Below, piece after piece: positions 1 through 12,400 of a stretch of DNA of 40,301 nucleotides. The stretch covers positions 1-40,301 of IMG/VR virus record IMGVR_UViG_3300047562_002308. One strand, written 5' to 3'. This stretch comes from a virus. Under the pieces are notes generated by a model, which saw nothing but the letters and a program-made list of their open reading frames with translations, did not search any database and was not told the origin of the DNA. Both the position numbers and the translations under genes were made by a program. Numbering within the stretch: position 1 is the stretch's first letter; each line of letters starts with the position of its first letter.

Positions 1-190
1 GTGGTGGAGGTGGTGGAGGCATACTGTTTATTGCACCCTGTAGTGCCGCCTGAGCACCACCAATTCTTGATCCACCAATTAAATTATTTACTATTTGTTG
101 TGCTTGAGCAGCATTTCCTGCTCTAATAGCATTTTGTGCAGCGGCAATTTGCTGATTTCTAGCATCTATTTCTGCTCTACTTAATGCCAT
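1..190 (-). CDS. Partial gene downstream of the large tail protein, polyproline at window edge
   Basis: Only the first 63 codons are in the window; the rest lies beyond position 1. The start is the ATG at 190, one base after the stop codon of the 1858-residue tail gene. A GGAG ribosome-binding site sits inside the end of that upstream gene, 7 bases before the ATG, so translation is probably coupled. The visible protein begins MALSRAEIDARNQQ and is rich in Ala, Gln and Asn, suggesting an amphipathic helix. It then reaches a run of six prolines where the window ends. No family is recognised. Its place at the distal end of the tail module suggests a virion or tail-associated protein, but that is inference from position only. 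Confidence 0.7.
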   Translation of the reverse strand, partial: MALSRAEIDARNQQIAAAQNAIRAGNAAQAQQIVNNLIGGSRIGGAQAALQGAINSMPPPPPP

Positions 191-191
191 C

Positions 192-3100
192 TTATATCTC
201 CGCCAAATGTAGTATTGTTTCTACAGAAGAATTACTCTTTTGATATTCAATATTATATATGACAAATCTTTTATCAACAGAAGATATTACATTTTTATCT
301 TGATTATTTTTATAATTGATGCTTACTATATCTCCTAATTGAACATTGCTGGTTGCAAATGATAAAACTCCAACAGTTTTTTTAGGAACCATCACTCTTC
401 TTATTATCCAGTCCATTGCATCCTCTGCTGCTGAATCTGATTGCAAATATACTCCCTGTATATTAAATGCATTTCTTCCATGCTTATTCCTACTATTTTC
501 TATATCAACATATAGCCTTTGATATTCTTCTGGATTTGTTCCTTGACCGTAAAATCTATTTATCAGATTACTATTCTTTTTAAAATAATCATCTACAGTA
601 AGAGTATATGTTGTATTTTGTGTAAAAGCAATTCCTAATATTCTCAGATAGTTTCCTGTTGTATCATCAAGCGTTAGGAATTTATCTGTTGTATTAAATA
701 TTAAAAATTGAGCGCCATAAGATCCAGCAAAAAATCCAGATACGCTGTAACCCTTTACCCTATTTAAAGTGTCTGCGATTTTTGAATATAGTGATGGATA
801 TGCTCTGTCATACTTTATATCAAAATAGGCTGCTTCTCTCATAATTGTCCCAAATTCTTCATAAAAAATGCTATATGTTGGAGAAGATTCAGAACTAATA
901 CCTCTTAGGTATGTATTTTGTATGATTCCACTAAGAGAATATTTTCTAATTGCCTCTGTTTCTGTTATTTGTTCATCTCCAAATATTTTAGAAACAGGTA
1001 GTTGTAAAGATCTAGAAGAATTTTCTGCAAAATTATCTGAAAGTGCATATACATTTTCAAACATGCATCTTGATTCTCCGCGAACAAATAATGCAAGATT
1101 ATTATATTCTGGCAATGGATTGTCGTCATCAACAATTGCTATTTGCTTATCATTTAAGTATAAATAAAATCTTCTTGTTGTTCCCACATTTATATATTCC
1201 ACGGCTAAGTCATAAACTGTATTTTTTGTTGATGTAGAAAGCCTGCGTTGTGTAGAGAATGTCCCATCATCAACTATAATTCCAGAAAGACCTCTATAGA
1301 TTATTTCTGGAATTGCTATATTGTCTACTGCTGTTACATTTCCCAAGGAGGTTAAACTTGTTTCAGCAATATTTGATCCAGTCTTTGTATAAGATATTGT
1401 ATTATTTGTTGTGTCAGAAATAGTAAACGTACCGTCGAAATTAGTATCCCCTATATTGACAACAACCTGCTCTCCAACCAAAAATGAATGATCCCTCAAG
1501 GTCGTTAAAGTAGCCAGGTTGTTTGTCTTTTCTTTTGAAATTATTTCAGAACTATTTTTTCCTGCAACAACTTTGTAAAAGAAAACATCTGATATTTGAG
1601 GATCTGCATCAGCAACTACAGAAACCCTTCCTCCAGAATCTGCAATTGTATTTAAAGGTATATACTGCATTAATCCAGTTCCATCTACTGCTGTTCCAGT
1701 AGTAGTCTTTTTTATTCTAACTGTATTAATCTGTACTGTTGCGCTTCCAGATGCTGATACTACAGAATCTGTTACAGAACTTTGCACTCTAAATGTCGTT
1801 GGACTTGGTGTGTCATATATTTTAATTGAAGACCAATTATAAGATTCTGGATCTATTCCTTCAATTTTTACGGTCTGACCAGCAAAAAATCCGTGATTTG
1901 TTGATGTTGTATATGTAACATATGTTCCATTAGAAGATACTCCAGAAATACTTTTTTGATCTGTTGTAGACCCTGTTGATTCCACGATTAACTCTGTACC
2001 ATTAAATGCAGAAGAAAGTTCTGTAACTGTGATTATCTGACCAGCAGAAAGTAAATTTTCTGTTACAACATAATCTGTAAAACCATTGTCAACAGAATAT
2101 GCATTTACCACAGATAAAATCTGTGCTGCAACAGCACCATTTGTAGGTATAGAGGCGTTTTCATTTGTTCCAGAATTTGCAACAGTAAAACTACTAGAAT
2201 TAGCAGAAACAATAGTAGCAGATGAAATATTAAATGATGCAGTATTTATTCCAGATATTTTAACCTTTTGTCCAGGGGCGAAGGAATTTTTTGCAATATA
2301 AGTTATTATGTTAGCATTTCTGCTTGCGGCAGTTATTTTTGCAGAAACAACAGAATTTCTGTCTGTTCTACATTTAAAAGACTTTCTATCTTGAGAAATT
2401 TCTGTTACCAAAAATTGTCCGTTTAGCCTAGTATTTGTCTGACTGCTTCTATTCTTATCAATAAGACCTGATATTGTTACAATATTATTTTCTTGTAACG
2501 TATGCTGTGTCTTTAATGTAACAATCATTTCATCATTAATTGATTGTGTAACTGGACTTTTTACAATATCATATGTAACATTGTTAGAATTATTTTTATA
2601 CCCAGAGAAATTTTGCTGAGATAAAGCCATTATTTCAAAATAATATCCATTATTTGTTTCTTTATTTACGTTTATTCCAATGCCGCCGCTACCTCCAGTA
2701 ATGGATATAGCAGCATCTGGATTTTCTGAAGAAATAGATCCTGAAGGATATGGAATAAATGATCCGTTAGGAGTTTGACCTTTATTTGTTCCAGACTCTA
2801 TCTTGCCAATAATTCTCATTCTTGTTCCAAAATGTTTATATGGCTTGTTTAATTCTTTATATGAATATGAAACAAAGTCTTTTGGATTAATGTCTGTTGG
2901 AAGAGAGGGTCCACTAAAAACTAATGCGGAAGATTGAATAGATCCAGATAGAGCACTTTTATAATAATTTGTTTCGTTTTCTGTTATGTTAGTGTTTGCC
3001 ATAAAATTCTTTATTACGCCATTTCTTGTTGCCTTTATTGCAAAATCATTTGCGACATATTGGTTTGATCCAATATTTCTTCTTTTTCCTGCGGGACCAA

Positions 3101-5768
3101 CAATTCTATCTTCTGGGTAACTTATATTTAAATTTGTGTTAAACAAATAATCTGATGTATTTTGTATACATCCTCTTACATTGTTGTCATTAATCCAGGT
3201 TGAGTTTTCTCCAATTCCATATTGGTGCTCAACTATTTCTGTTCCAAACTGTCCTCTACCATGCTCCTCTATTTCTCCGTTGTTAAATTTTGCATATATT
3301 CTAACTCTACCTGTTGGATACATTTTTCCATTAAATCTCATTCTAGAAAAATATTTTTGATATTCTTGATTATTAGTTATCCAAACATTTCCAACGCCAG
3401 AAACTGAGTATTCTACAGCATCATATCTAATTATTTCTCCAGCAGAATAAAAATAGCCAGAATAATTTGATATCCAATAAACATTTTCACCAAAATCGAT
3501 TATGTTATTAACGACTTCATTATTAACAATTGATGGAACCTGAGAGGTTAGTGTTGCTCTAATAGGTGCGGCAGACAAAACATACCCACCGCCTGACTGA
3601 GAGCCTAACTGATTAATTGTTTTTTGTGATTCTTGTCCAGCAACCTCCCATAAAAGAACTGGCTTATATATATAGGTTTTATATTCATCAGTATATAAAG
3701 ATTGATTTATAGATCCTAGTGATCTTTGAATATATCTTGTTGTGTAATTTATTTCTCCATCATTATATACACTTTTGTCAATAGAAGAAATGTTAACAAT
3801 ATTTGGTAATGCTAAAAGTTCTCCTTCCATTTCTTCTTGTCCATATAAAACTTTATTTGTTTCTCTTTGTGTTTCATCTGGCATTATATAGTTTTTAGAC
3901 ATAACTACAAAATTGTTGTATTCGTCAAAGAACATGGAACTTTGAGATGATAAGGCTAATTGTTCTAGTACCTCTGCAATATTTTGATCTGGACCAACAA
4001 AAAAATATGGAATAATTAATTCATTTTCCCCGTCAATTCTCTTAAATATGTAATTACTAAAACCAATATTATCTAATAAAATAGTTATTGCATAACTTAA
4101 TGAAACATCTGTTAATAAAATTTCAGGTGCTTTTTTTGATTCTAAAAGATAAAATAAATCTCGTAATTCTATATCAAGTACACTAGAATACTCTGTTATT
4201 TGTGGAAATTCTTCTGAATATAAAGTTTTTATTGGAATATAATAGTCTTTTCCAGAAACATTTTTTACAACATCATAAAATAAAAATTTGGCCCTCATAT
4301 CTAAATAATTAGAAATGATACTTCCTTTTCCAGTTTCTTCATCAAAAGTGTTTCCTTCATTAAAAGATAAATCTTCATCAAAAAGAACTATGCTTCCAGT
4401 TGATGCTATAAGATTTCCTGTTGGCATAGAATGATTTCCTAAATCTGATAAAGTTTTTTTAACAGTAAAAGAAACTGCGCTGTTTGTTATGTCTGCGATA
4501 ATTCTTGGAGAAATTTCTATCAAATCAAATGTGGAGTTTATTTTATTCATAGTATCCACAACAATTCTTATTCCATAAACAAAATCAAATTCTCTAAAAA
4601 TTTTTTCAGAATTTTCTATAAAAAAAGATGGATCGGATAATTTTTTAACTATCTTTGTTCTTGAAGAAGTTTCATTTTGTACTAAAGACCAACTGTATTC
4701 TGGATCAAAAACTAGCCAGGTTGCCCCATCGCTAACATATAAAAATCCTCTATCGTCAGCATTTTCTATAATTAAATATGATGTTCCAATAGGTGCTACG
4801 TCAGGCAGTAAACTAACTGTTGCTAAAGTATCTGCAAGAACAAATGTTTCCTCATACCCTTGTGGAATATTTAAACCATACTCAATCTCAACAGTTCCAT
4901 CACTTCCAATTATTGGTTCGCCATTATCTCTCAAAGACTGTTCATTAAAAGATATTGCTTCTACCCAATTATTATCTTTGTCAAGAATTTCTATTTTCCA
5001 ACGGGAAGGGGTGGTTTGATTATTATATCCATACAATGGATCTGGGACTGAAGAGTTTTGTCCAATTCTAATATCACCAATATTTTCTTTTCCAACATTC
5101 GTTTGCATCTTTATTACTATTTTGTTTGCTGGAACTTTATCACTGTATACAACAAATGGAGCAGCGTCATATATATAATACAAATTGTTTTGTTGAATAC
5201 TAGCAATACCATATTCTTGATTTACTCCATCAACAACATCAGTTCTATATGAAGTCCAATACTTAAAATCATCAAACTTAGAGGACATATAGTATCTAGG
5301 TCTATTTGCTATATTGACAGGTACAAGTTCTCCAGATTCTGATCTTGTTGTTATGCTATCTATATATTGATTTGATCCCCCTGCTGCCCCCGATACACCC
5401 AAATATAAAAGTTTGTTTATACCAGATCTTGGTCTATTTTTTTTAAAACAATCTGCTAAAGAATAAAGTATTTCTTGTTTTTCTTTTTTTGCAGTAAATA
5501 ACAGAGGGGTATCGTTATCATCAAAGCCAGCATTTATGGCAATATTTGAATCTGTTGCGCCAGTATAGTCATTTAATACATCGTTGGGATCATATATTGG
5601 TCTAATAACCGCATAATTTGGATTATCTGATCCTGGCCTATATCTGTAGTTTCCAATTTTAGATATATTAGCAGAATCATTAAGATTCCACTCTACATAA
5701 ACATATTGGTTATTCTCAACAAAGTGGGATGTTTTTAGAAAATTTTCTAATTCCTCTGATTCAAACAC
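192..5768 (-). CDS. Large minor tail protein (tail hub/Tal position) with split lectin-like domain
   Basis: A 1858-residue virion protein encoded second after the tape measure gene, the usual place of the tail hub or tail-associated protein. The start is GTG at 5768, abutting the upstream stop, with a strong GGAGGAA ribosome-binding site 6 bases before it. The C-terminus (QLGDIVSINYKNN, then IYNIEYQKS and LHLAEI) looks like the end of siphophage hub proteins, which is family knowledge recalled and not searched. Residues about 1000-1560 hold a concanavalin/LamG-like jelly roll, ending around RRFYLYLNDKQIAIVDDD and MFENVYAL. It is interrupted by about five repeated beta modules (residues about 1080-1350 and 1400-1480) of the form H-x-F-x-x-G-x-x-V-x-I-x-G followed by FNG-F. 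Its likely role is baseplate or tail-tip structure and receptor or surface binding. No enzymatic motif was seen. Confidence 0.8.
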   Translation of the reverse strand: MFESEELENFLKTSHFVENNQYVYVEWNLNDSANISKIGNYRYRPGSDNPNYAVIRPIYDPNDVLNDYTGATDSNIAINAGFDDNDTPLLFTAKKEKQEILYSLADCFKKNRPRSGINKLLYLGVSGAAGGSNQYIDSITTRSESGELVPVNIANRPRYYMSSKFDDFKYWTSYRTDVVDGVNQEYGIASIQQNNLYYIYDAAPFVVYSDKVPANKIVIKMQTNVGKENIGDIRIGQNSSVPDPLYGYNNQTTPSRWKIEILDKDNNWVEAISFNEQSLRDNGEPIIGSDGTVEIEYGLNIPQGYEETFVLADTLATVSLLPDVAPIGTSYLIIENADDRGFLYVSDGATWLVFDPEYSWSLVQNETSSRTKIVKKLSDPSFFIENSEKIFREFDFVYGIRIVVDTMNKINSTFDLIEISPRIIADITNSAVSFTVKKTLSDLGNHSMPTGNLIASTGSIVLFDEDLSFNEGNTFDEETGKGSIISNYLDMRAKFLFYDVVKNVSGKDYYIPIKTLYSEEFPQITEYSSVLDIELRDLFYLLESKKAPEILLTDVSLSYAITILLDNIGFSNYIFKRIDGENELIIPYFFVGPDQNIAEVLEQLALSSQSSMFFDEYNNFVVMSKNYIMPDETQRETNKVLYGQEEMEGELLALPNIVNISSIDKSVYNDGEINYTTRYIQRSLGSINQSLYTDEYKTYIYKPVLLWEVAGQESQKTINQLGSQSGGGYVLSAAPIRATLTSQVPSIVNNEVVNNIIDFGENVYWISNYSGYFYSAGEIIRYDAVEYSVSGVGNVWITNNQEYQKYFSRMRFNGKMYPTGRVRIYAKFNNGEIEEHGRGQFGTEIVEHQYGIGENSTWINDNNVRGCIQNTSDYLFNTNLNISYPEDRIVGPAGKRRNIGSNQYVANDFAIKATRNGVIKNFMANTNITENETNYYKSALSGSIQSSALVFSGPSLPTDINPKDFVSYSYKELNKPYKHFGTRMRIIGKIESGTNKGQTPNGSFIPYPSGSISSENPDAAISITGGSGGIGINVNKETNNGYYFEIMALSQQNFSGYKNNSNNVTYDIVKSPVTQSINDEMIVTLKTQHTLQENNIVTISGLIDKNRSSQTNTRLNGQFLVTEISQDRKSFKCRTDRNSVVSAKITAASRNANIITYIAKNSFAPGQKVKISGINTASFNISSATIVSANSSSFTVANSGTNENASIPTNGAVAAQILSVVNAYSVDNGFTDYVVTENLLSAGQIITVTELSSAFNGTELIVESTGSTTDQKSISGVSSNGTYVTYTTSTNHGFFAGQTVKIEGIDPESYNWSSIKIYDTPSPTTFRVQSSVTDSVVSASGSATVQINTVRIKKTTTGTAVDGTGLMQYIPLNTIADSGGRVSVVADADPQISDVFFYKVVAGKNSSEIISKEKTNNLATLTTLRDHSFLVGEQVVVNIGDTNFDGTFTISDTTNNTISYTKTGSNIAETSLTSLGNVTAVDNIAIPEIIYRGLSGIIVDDGTFSTQRRLSTSTKNTVYDLAVEYINVGTTRRFYLYLNDKQIAIVDDDNPLPEYNNLALFVRGESRCMFENVYALSDNFAENSSRSLQLPVSKIFGDEQITETEAIRKYSLSGIIQNTYLRGISSESSPTYSIFYEEFGTIMREAAYFDIKYDRAYPSLYSKIADTLNRVKGYSVSGFFAGSYGAQFLIFNTTDKFLTLDDTTGNYLRILGIAFTQNTTYTLTVDDYFKKNSNLINRFYGQGTNPEEYQRLYVDIENSRNKHGRNAFNIQGVYLQSDSAAEDAMDWIIRRVMVPKKTVGVLSFATSNVQLGDIVSINYKNNQDKNVISSVDKRFVIYNIEYQKSNSSVETILHLAEI

Positions 5769-6407
5769 CTATACTTCCTCCAGCGAAATAGAAATGTTCC
5801 AAAAATCAAAATTATCTGTTCCTCTTTTTTCTATTGAATATTCAAAACCACTAAAATACATCATTCTCACATCGTTGTATACCCCCAGATGATCAAATGA
5901 ACTATCAGTTATCTCTCCTTCTGTTTTAAAGGAGTCACTATTATATTTGTCATATCCCAAATAAACATAAAATGGTCCAGGATGGTTTTCATACCAATCA
6001 AGCAACTCTACTCCGCCAGCACCGCCATCGACAGTATATTCTCTATCACCAAGAATAGTTGATGGGTTTCCATCAATATCAAAATTTACGTTTCTTGAAT
6101 ATGATCTTGAAGGAAGTCTTTGCCATGAAACGCTAAGGGATATTTTGTTTGCAATAAAGTATGATCTCATGGTTCCATTAATCATTCTTTGTCTGCTTTC
6201 TATTCTTTGTTGAGAAACATTTATTTCCCCGCGATTATGATCAGAGACAATGATGAAATCTTCTTTTTCTTTTCCTATTGGAAATCTTATACCGTCTTGT
6301 ATTGTTCCAAAATTGTCTGACCAGAGCATGGCCTGTGGTCTAGAATATTTCTTTCTTCCAGAAATATAGGAAGCAGAACTAGAAGGGTTTTCTGGATTTA
6401 TCTGCAT
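5769..6407 (-). CDS. Distal tail protein (Dit-like position)
   Basis: A 212-residue protein immediately downstream of the tape measure gene and directly abutting the large tail gene. In siphophages this slot usually encodes the distal tail protein that joins tail tube to hub. The ATG at 6407 is preceded by AGGA inside the last codon and stop of the tape measure gene, so coupling is likely. The sequence is beta-rich, with GPFYVYLGYD at about residues 144-153 and a C-terminal NFDFWNISISLEEV that reads as a final strand pair. No signal peptide or membrane segment is seen. The Dit assignment is inferred from gene order and size; I did not recognise a diagnostic motif. It could equally be another minor tail protein. 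Confidence 0.65.
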   Translation of the reverse strand: MQINPENPSSSASYISGRKKYSRPQAMLWSDNFGTIQDGIRFPIGKEKEDFIIVSDHNRGEINVSQQRIESRQRMINGTMRSYFIANKISLSVSWQRLPSRSYSRNVNFDIDGNPSTILGDREYTVDGGAGGVELLDWYENHPGPFYVYLGYDKYNSDSFKTEGEITDSSFDHLGVYNDVRMMYFSGFEYSIEKRGTDNFDFWNISISLEEV

Positions 6408-6411
6408 TTTA

Positions 6412-9400
6412 TTATCCTAGTCTCCTAATTGCTCCATTGTCTATATTTCTCATTTTAAGCACAACCTTATTTGCTATTTCATCTACACTGGCATTGGTTC
6501 CATTTATTGCAAACTTCATATCATAAGTATTATACACTGGTGCATTGATATTGGCGATACTATTAGAAGAAGAAATATCTGTTGAAACAACTGGTCTGTC
6601 AGATATGCTATAACGTGGTAAAGAAAAAGATCCTTGATTTATTGAATCCATCATTGATGAACCATATTTCTTTACCATTGCTTTTCTAACAACAAATTCT
6701 CCAGGAGTTAGCATAGCAGGAATAGAGTCCCTACTACCATTTCCAAAAACTTTTCCACCAACAGAAAATGCCTGCATTCCAGAAACCATTCCTCCACTGC
6801 GATATCCCTTTATCAAACCGCCCTTTGCCATTCTTAAAGCCTGTGTTCCAGCACTCAGGGCTGCTGCAATTTCCGCATCTCTTGCCTCATTTATTGCTGC
6901 CAATGCTGTGTCTCTTCTTGATGCAGCGTCAGCCTTTTTCTGTTCTGCTGTATCTGCTGTTATTCTTCCTTGTGCTGCTTCAACATTAATATCATTAAAT
7001 TCAGATTGTGCTGCAATTTCTGCTTCTTCTCTTAATTGTCTTGCTGTTCTTACGGCAGCAGCAATTTGCCTCGTTACGTCTACCCACTTTTTCCTGATAT
7101 TTTCTACAGAATTTCTCACATCTCCGCCCACCTTGATTTGTGCAACTGCAACATCGTATGCTTCCTTTTCAGCAGAAATCTGATTTTGTAACTCATCATA
7201 TGTTTGACCCTCAATCTTTACTGCTGCTTTAGCATCGGCAAGTGCCTGCTGATTATTTGATAGAGATTTTTGTTGAGCGGTTAACTGATCTTGCAAAGGT
7301 TGCAACCTATTAACTTGAATATCAAGTATTTGTGTTTCTCTGTCATATATAATATCTTGAATTCCCTGAATTTGTTGATCAATGTTGTATTGCTGATCTT
7401 TTAGTGGTATTAGTTGAAGATTTCTTTCATAAATTAAGTCTTCAATTTCTTTAATTTGTAAAGATACTTGATATGATTGATCTTGAATATCCTTAATTCT
7501 TTGTTCTGCTTCTTCTCTTGATAGACCACCCTGAGTTCTTAATCCAGAAACTTCATTTTGCATACCCTGCTCAAAAGATGACATAAGTTGATCAGAAGCA
7601 AATTGGGCAGAAGATTCTCGCATTGCTTCAGCAGCAGTAGCAGCGGCATATATATCTCCCTCAGAAAGTGCTCTAGAAAGATCAATTTGTTGCTTTTGCT
7701 TATTGGAAATTTGATCATTTATTTGAGAAATTTTATTAAGTGCATCTATTCTCTTTTGATAATTATTTCTAATTTTTTCTTCTTGATCAGATAAAAGATC
7801 TATATCCCTTCTTAAACCTTCTGCAACCCTACTACGCATTTCGTCTTCACGATTTAGCGTTTGAATTCTTCTTTGATCAATTTCATTTTGTTTCTCAATA
7901 GAATTAATTTGTCTTTGAATCATTTCTTTTTGTCGTTCAAGATCTCTGATTCTTCTTTGATCTGCACTATTTAATTTTTCTATTGCATTAATTTGTTCTT
8001 GAACAGCATCAATTTGACTTTGTAAAAGATCTATTTGCTTTTCATTTGCTGCAATTATTGGTTGCCATTCTCTTTCAATTTCTCCAAATCTTTGTTGGAA
8101 TAAGGCCTCTCTTCTAGCAAAATCATTAAGAATTGGTTGCCTTGCTTCATCAATGGCTTTTATGGCCTCTTGTTGTTTTTCTTCTTCAGTTGCAGTTGCG
8201 TCTGCCAAATCTTTTTTAGCGCGTGCTAATTCTCTTGCTTGCTTTATAGCATTTTTATATTCAGGGCTTGACTTTTTATATGTGGCTATAACATCTGTAA
8301 GTGCTTGATTTTCAAGAATGGTATCTCTTACTTCTTCACTTTCCCCAGACAATTTTCTTGCTGCGGTTGTTTTTCTTACAGTTTGTCCAACCTCAACTTT
8401 TAGTCCTTGAACTGCTTCTGCTCCAGTAGATTTGATAAAGTTTTTAACAAACTTGCTCATTTGCCCCTTGGTTAGTCCGAGGAGTTCTTTTGCTTTCTTT
8501 AGTCCCTCTGGACCAGCACCAATCATTTCAAGAATTCGTGTTGGAATTTCTATACCTTTAAACTTTGATTTTAATTGATTCATTAATGAAGGAACAGAAT
8601 TTGCAACATCTCCAACAAATAATTTCATATTTGCAGAAATTTCTTCTGCAAGACCTTCTAGCCAAGATTGTGACTCTCCTCCACCGCCGCCAGAAGTGTC
8701 TTTTGGTTTTTCTCCAGTTGCTTCAGCACCTCCAGAAATAAATGGTGCGACTGCTGAAAGCCCTGGAGCAACAAGTCTATCTCTTCTAAACGTTTCTCCA
8801 CCAACCCTTACACTTTCTGTAAATGTTTTTTCTCCTGCCATGGCAGCCTTTATTGCATTAGGATTAGACAAAAGTGATATTGCATATGGGTCTCCCTCAA
8901 GGCTTAGCATAATGGCAAGATCAATAGGCGTAAGGCCGCTTGGGAATGCTGAATTTAATGCATCAGCAATTTCACTTGCACTATCTGCATTTACTCCAAG
9001 AACGTTTGCAATAACCTTTGGAACTATTGTTGGTTTAATATTTCCTAATGAATCTACCGCCTTTTTACCAAAAGTACCTACAGCGTTTGTGGCTGCTTGG
9101 AATTTTTCTGGTAGATTTTCTACATTAATTCCAGCATTAACTAGATTTGCAACAAATTTTTCAACATTCAAAGTGAAAGGGCCAAAAATATCTGGGTTAA
9201 GTTTCATTTTATTAATATCTTCGATTGCATTAACTATGTCGTCTGGATCAAATCCTTCTTTCATAACTATTTCAAGATTTATTTCTTCGTACTCTGCAAG
9301 TTTTGCTACTATATTGCCAAATTTAGTAATTTCTTCTTGTGAAGTCATTATCTTTTTTGCTGCTGTTGTATCAAGAAATTCTGTTAGTCTTGTGAAAACT

Positions 9401-12400
9401 TCAATTGAGTCTGTACCCAGTTTTTTAAGTTCTTCATCTGCAACCATAACATTCTTTGCTAATGTTTTTGGTAAAACCTGTTTTGATCCAAATCCGAAAG
9501 ATCCACCCATTCTTTGTTCAATAAAGTCTGCCATTTCTTGTTGATTAAAGGTAATGTCAAGTCCCTTGTATAGTCCACTCATCATTGATTGAACTACTTG
9601 ATCAGCAATTTGTGTATATGTTCCTTCAACATCCTGGAATCTTTGTTCTATATTTTCTGGGGTTAATCCAGAAAGAGTTTTTGTAAGAACTTCTTCAACA
9701 TAATTTTGTTGATCTTCACTAAGTTGTGCAAATGTTTGTACATCAAAAAATTGTTGCGCCAGTGCATTTGGATTAAATCTTTGCGTAATTCTTTTAATTT
9801 GGTCTTCGTTAAATCCAGCAAAAGATAGTTGATCTCCAAGTGCTTGCAGCATTGCTCCAGTATCTGAGCCGACGGCAAATATCTGACCAAGGTAGTCTGA
9901 TGTTTGTTGTTGCAGGGTATCAATTTCGCCAGACCTACTTGTATATTCTTCTAAGGTTATTAAGCCCTTTCTTCTTTCTTCTTCTAATACTGCTTCAGCA
10001 TTAGTTAGATTTTGTATTGTTTGTAAAGCAAATCCAAGACCTTCTCCTGTTATTTCAACTTTTTCTATTTCTTGTGCTTGACCTAAGAAAAAGTCTGAAA
10101 ATGTTTTAAATACGTTTATAGTTCTTAAAATTCTGTCAAAGTAGCCTTCTGTTGTTACTCTTATTTCGTCAGGATTTACTCCAGGTTGCTCAAAAGTTCT
10201 TTGATATGCTCCCATTCTTGAAATTTGTGATACCTGTCCTATTTCTGGTGCAAGAGTCATTCTTTCTTTTTCAAGATTTATTAGAGTTTGAGATCCTGAT
10301 TGAATAAACTGATTTGCAAAATCTCTTGCAATTCCAGACTTTAGAAGGGCATCTCCTGTTGCTTCTGCTATTGCAAAACCGAATGCCTTTGCTTTTTCTT
10401 GTTCTAGTCCAGATGCTACTGCCTGTGTTAATAGTCTTGCAACTTTTTCATATCTTTCTGCTGACGATGCTTCTCTTAATTCTTGGATAAATTTACTACC
10501 CGCTTCTGATTCAAAATATGAACTAAATTCAGTCATTGCGGCGCGATCTTCTTCGCTGAATCGGAAGAGCCTATCTTCTAGTTGAGGTGGCGCAAATCCC
10601 GTAGCCTCCTCAATTATTTTCATACCATTAGCAACACCGCCAATATTTGCTCCCATTTCTGCCGCTTTTTTGGCTGTATCGTCAAGTTGTTTTCTTAAAT
10701 AAATAAACCCTGTTGTCAAACCACCTATTGCAAGAATTGCTAAGCCAATGGGGTTTGTAAGCATTGGAAGAATCATTTGAAGACCCATCAGGCCCATTGT
10801 TACTGGCATAACCTTTTGAGCCATTTCTCCAACACTGCCGCCAGCCATTGATGCAGCCATAGAAAGACCCATCAGACCCATTGTTGCTGCTCCACCACCA
10901 GCAGCAATTCTAGATCTCATAGCCTGACCCCTGGTTTGTGTTCCATCACCTACGGGGGTAGCAAAATATTCAGAGACTCTTGTTCTTAATCCTCGCTTTC
11001 TTGCCTGCTCTTCAATAACCATATTCTTATTACTTTGTTGTGCCAAGGCTGCGTTTCTTTGAGCCAAATTAGCATTTGATTGTGCCAATCTTGCCTGCTT
11101 TTCTTGAGCCTGGGCTTGCTTTTCTTTACTAGTCTTTAATCTATCAAGTTGTCTAATAATTTGTGCATCTGTCATGCCTATTCTTTGCATTTCTCTTATG
11201 TTATATGCTTCTCTTCTGCTGGCAGACTGTGCAATCATATATTCTCGTTTTGCGGCTCCTGGTATTAATCCTGGTGCTGTTTTTCCAGCCATGATTGATT
11301 GTTTTACTGATTCTGCAAATGAATTACCAACAACTTTTCCAGCCTTTGAAGCATCACCAGTATTTTTTGCTGCCCCCACTTCAAGTCCATCAACATATTG
11401 AGTTACTGATTGTTGCGCCCTAACTGATGGACTTCTATTGCCCATTGCCCTATCTGCTTCATCGGCAACTAATTTTCCAATTTTTTTGCCACTCATTGCT
11501 GCTTCTTGAATTGATTGTCTTTCTTGCTGTCCTAAATTAGTTCCTTGAACTCTTGCTGGTATCAATCCAGGCATGAATGGCATAGCCCCGACTGACATTA
11601 AATGAGATCTTTGATATGAAGAAAATCCTCTTGGTGTTTCTAGCCCTCTTCTAGAAAACTCTCTTTGTGTAACTTGAGGCATTCTTCTATAAGTAGAAAG
11701 TGGTGCTCCTACTGCACCTGGCATTTGTACTGTTTGAGTTCTTATTCTAGATGCTTGACCTTCACGAACATCAACTCTTTCTGCTCTTGCTAAACCACCA
11801 ACTCTTGCAATTGTTGTTTGTTCTCCTAGAAGAAGTCTTGTTGCAATTCTTAATCTTTTTCCTTCTGTTGCAGTTAGTTCTCCATTAACTGCTTTTTGCT
11901 TCATATATTCTGAAAGTATTTTATTAACTTCTGGCTTTGCTTTTGTAATTGCTTCATCAATAGTTTGAGATGTTTTAAGTTGAGAACTTATTTCTCCATG
12001 CATTTTATTAAATAAATCGTCAAGTGGGTCGAATGCCTTAAGAGCAGACATTGAAAATCTAGAAAGAGTATCCATTCTTGTGGCAAAATCTGCTGCTGCT
12101 TTGCCAGCGGCTGCAAAAGAGGCCTGTCCTGTTGGACTCATAAATTCACTACGACTTACGCCAAGCATACTTTGGTTGCCGCCTGCCCCTGGCTGCATTA
12201 TTGCTATTGGAGAAATTGGTTTTGCTGCACCAGTTAAATAAGACCCAGATACGTTTGTTACTCCATTAATAAATCCTGGTATTGTTCCAGCATTCATTGC
12301 TTGAATCATTGGACCATATTTTTGTGTTGCTTCTTTTGTTACAACAGATTCTCCAGGTGTTAGCATGGCTGGAACAGTATCTTTATTTCCTGTTCCTGGA

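Noticed and set aside
8696-9544. A 282-codon plus-strand reading frame
   Set aside because: Lies entirely inside the tape measure gene in the opposite direction, low-complexity Ser/Ala/Phe composition, no ribosome-binding site; it mirrors the repetitive tape measure codons.
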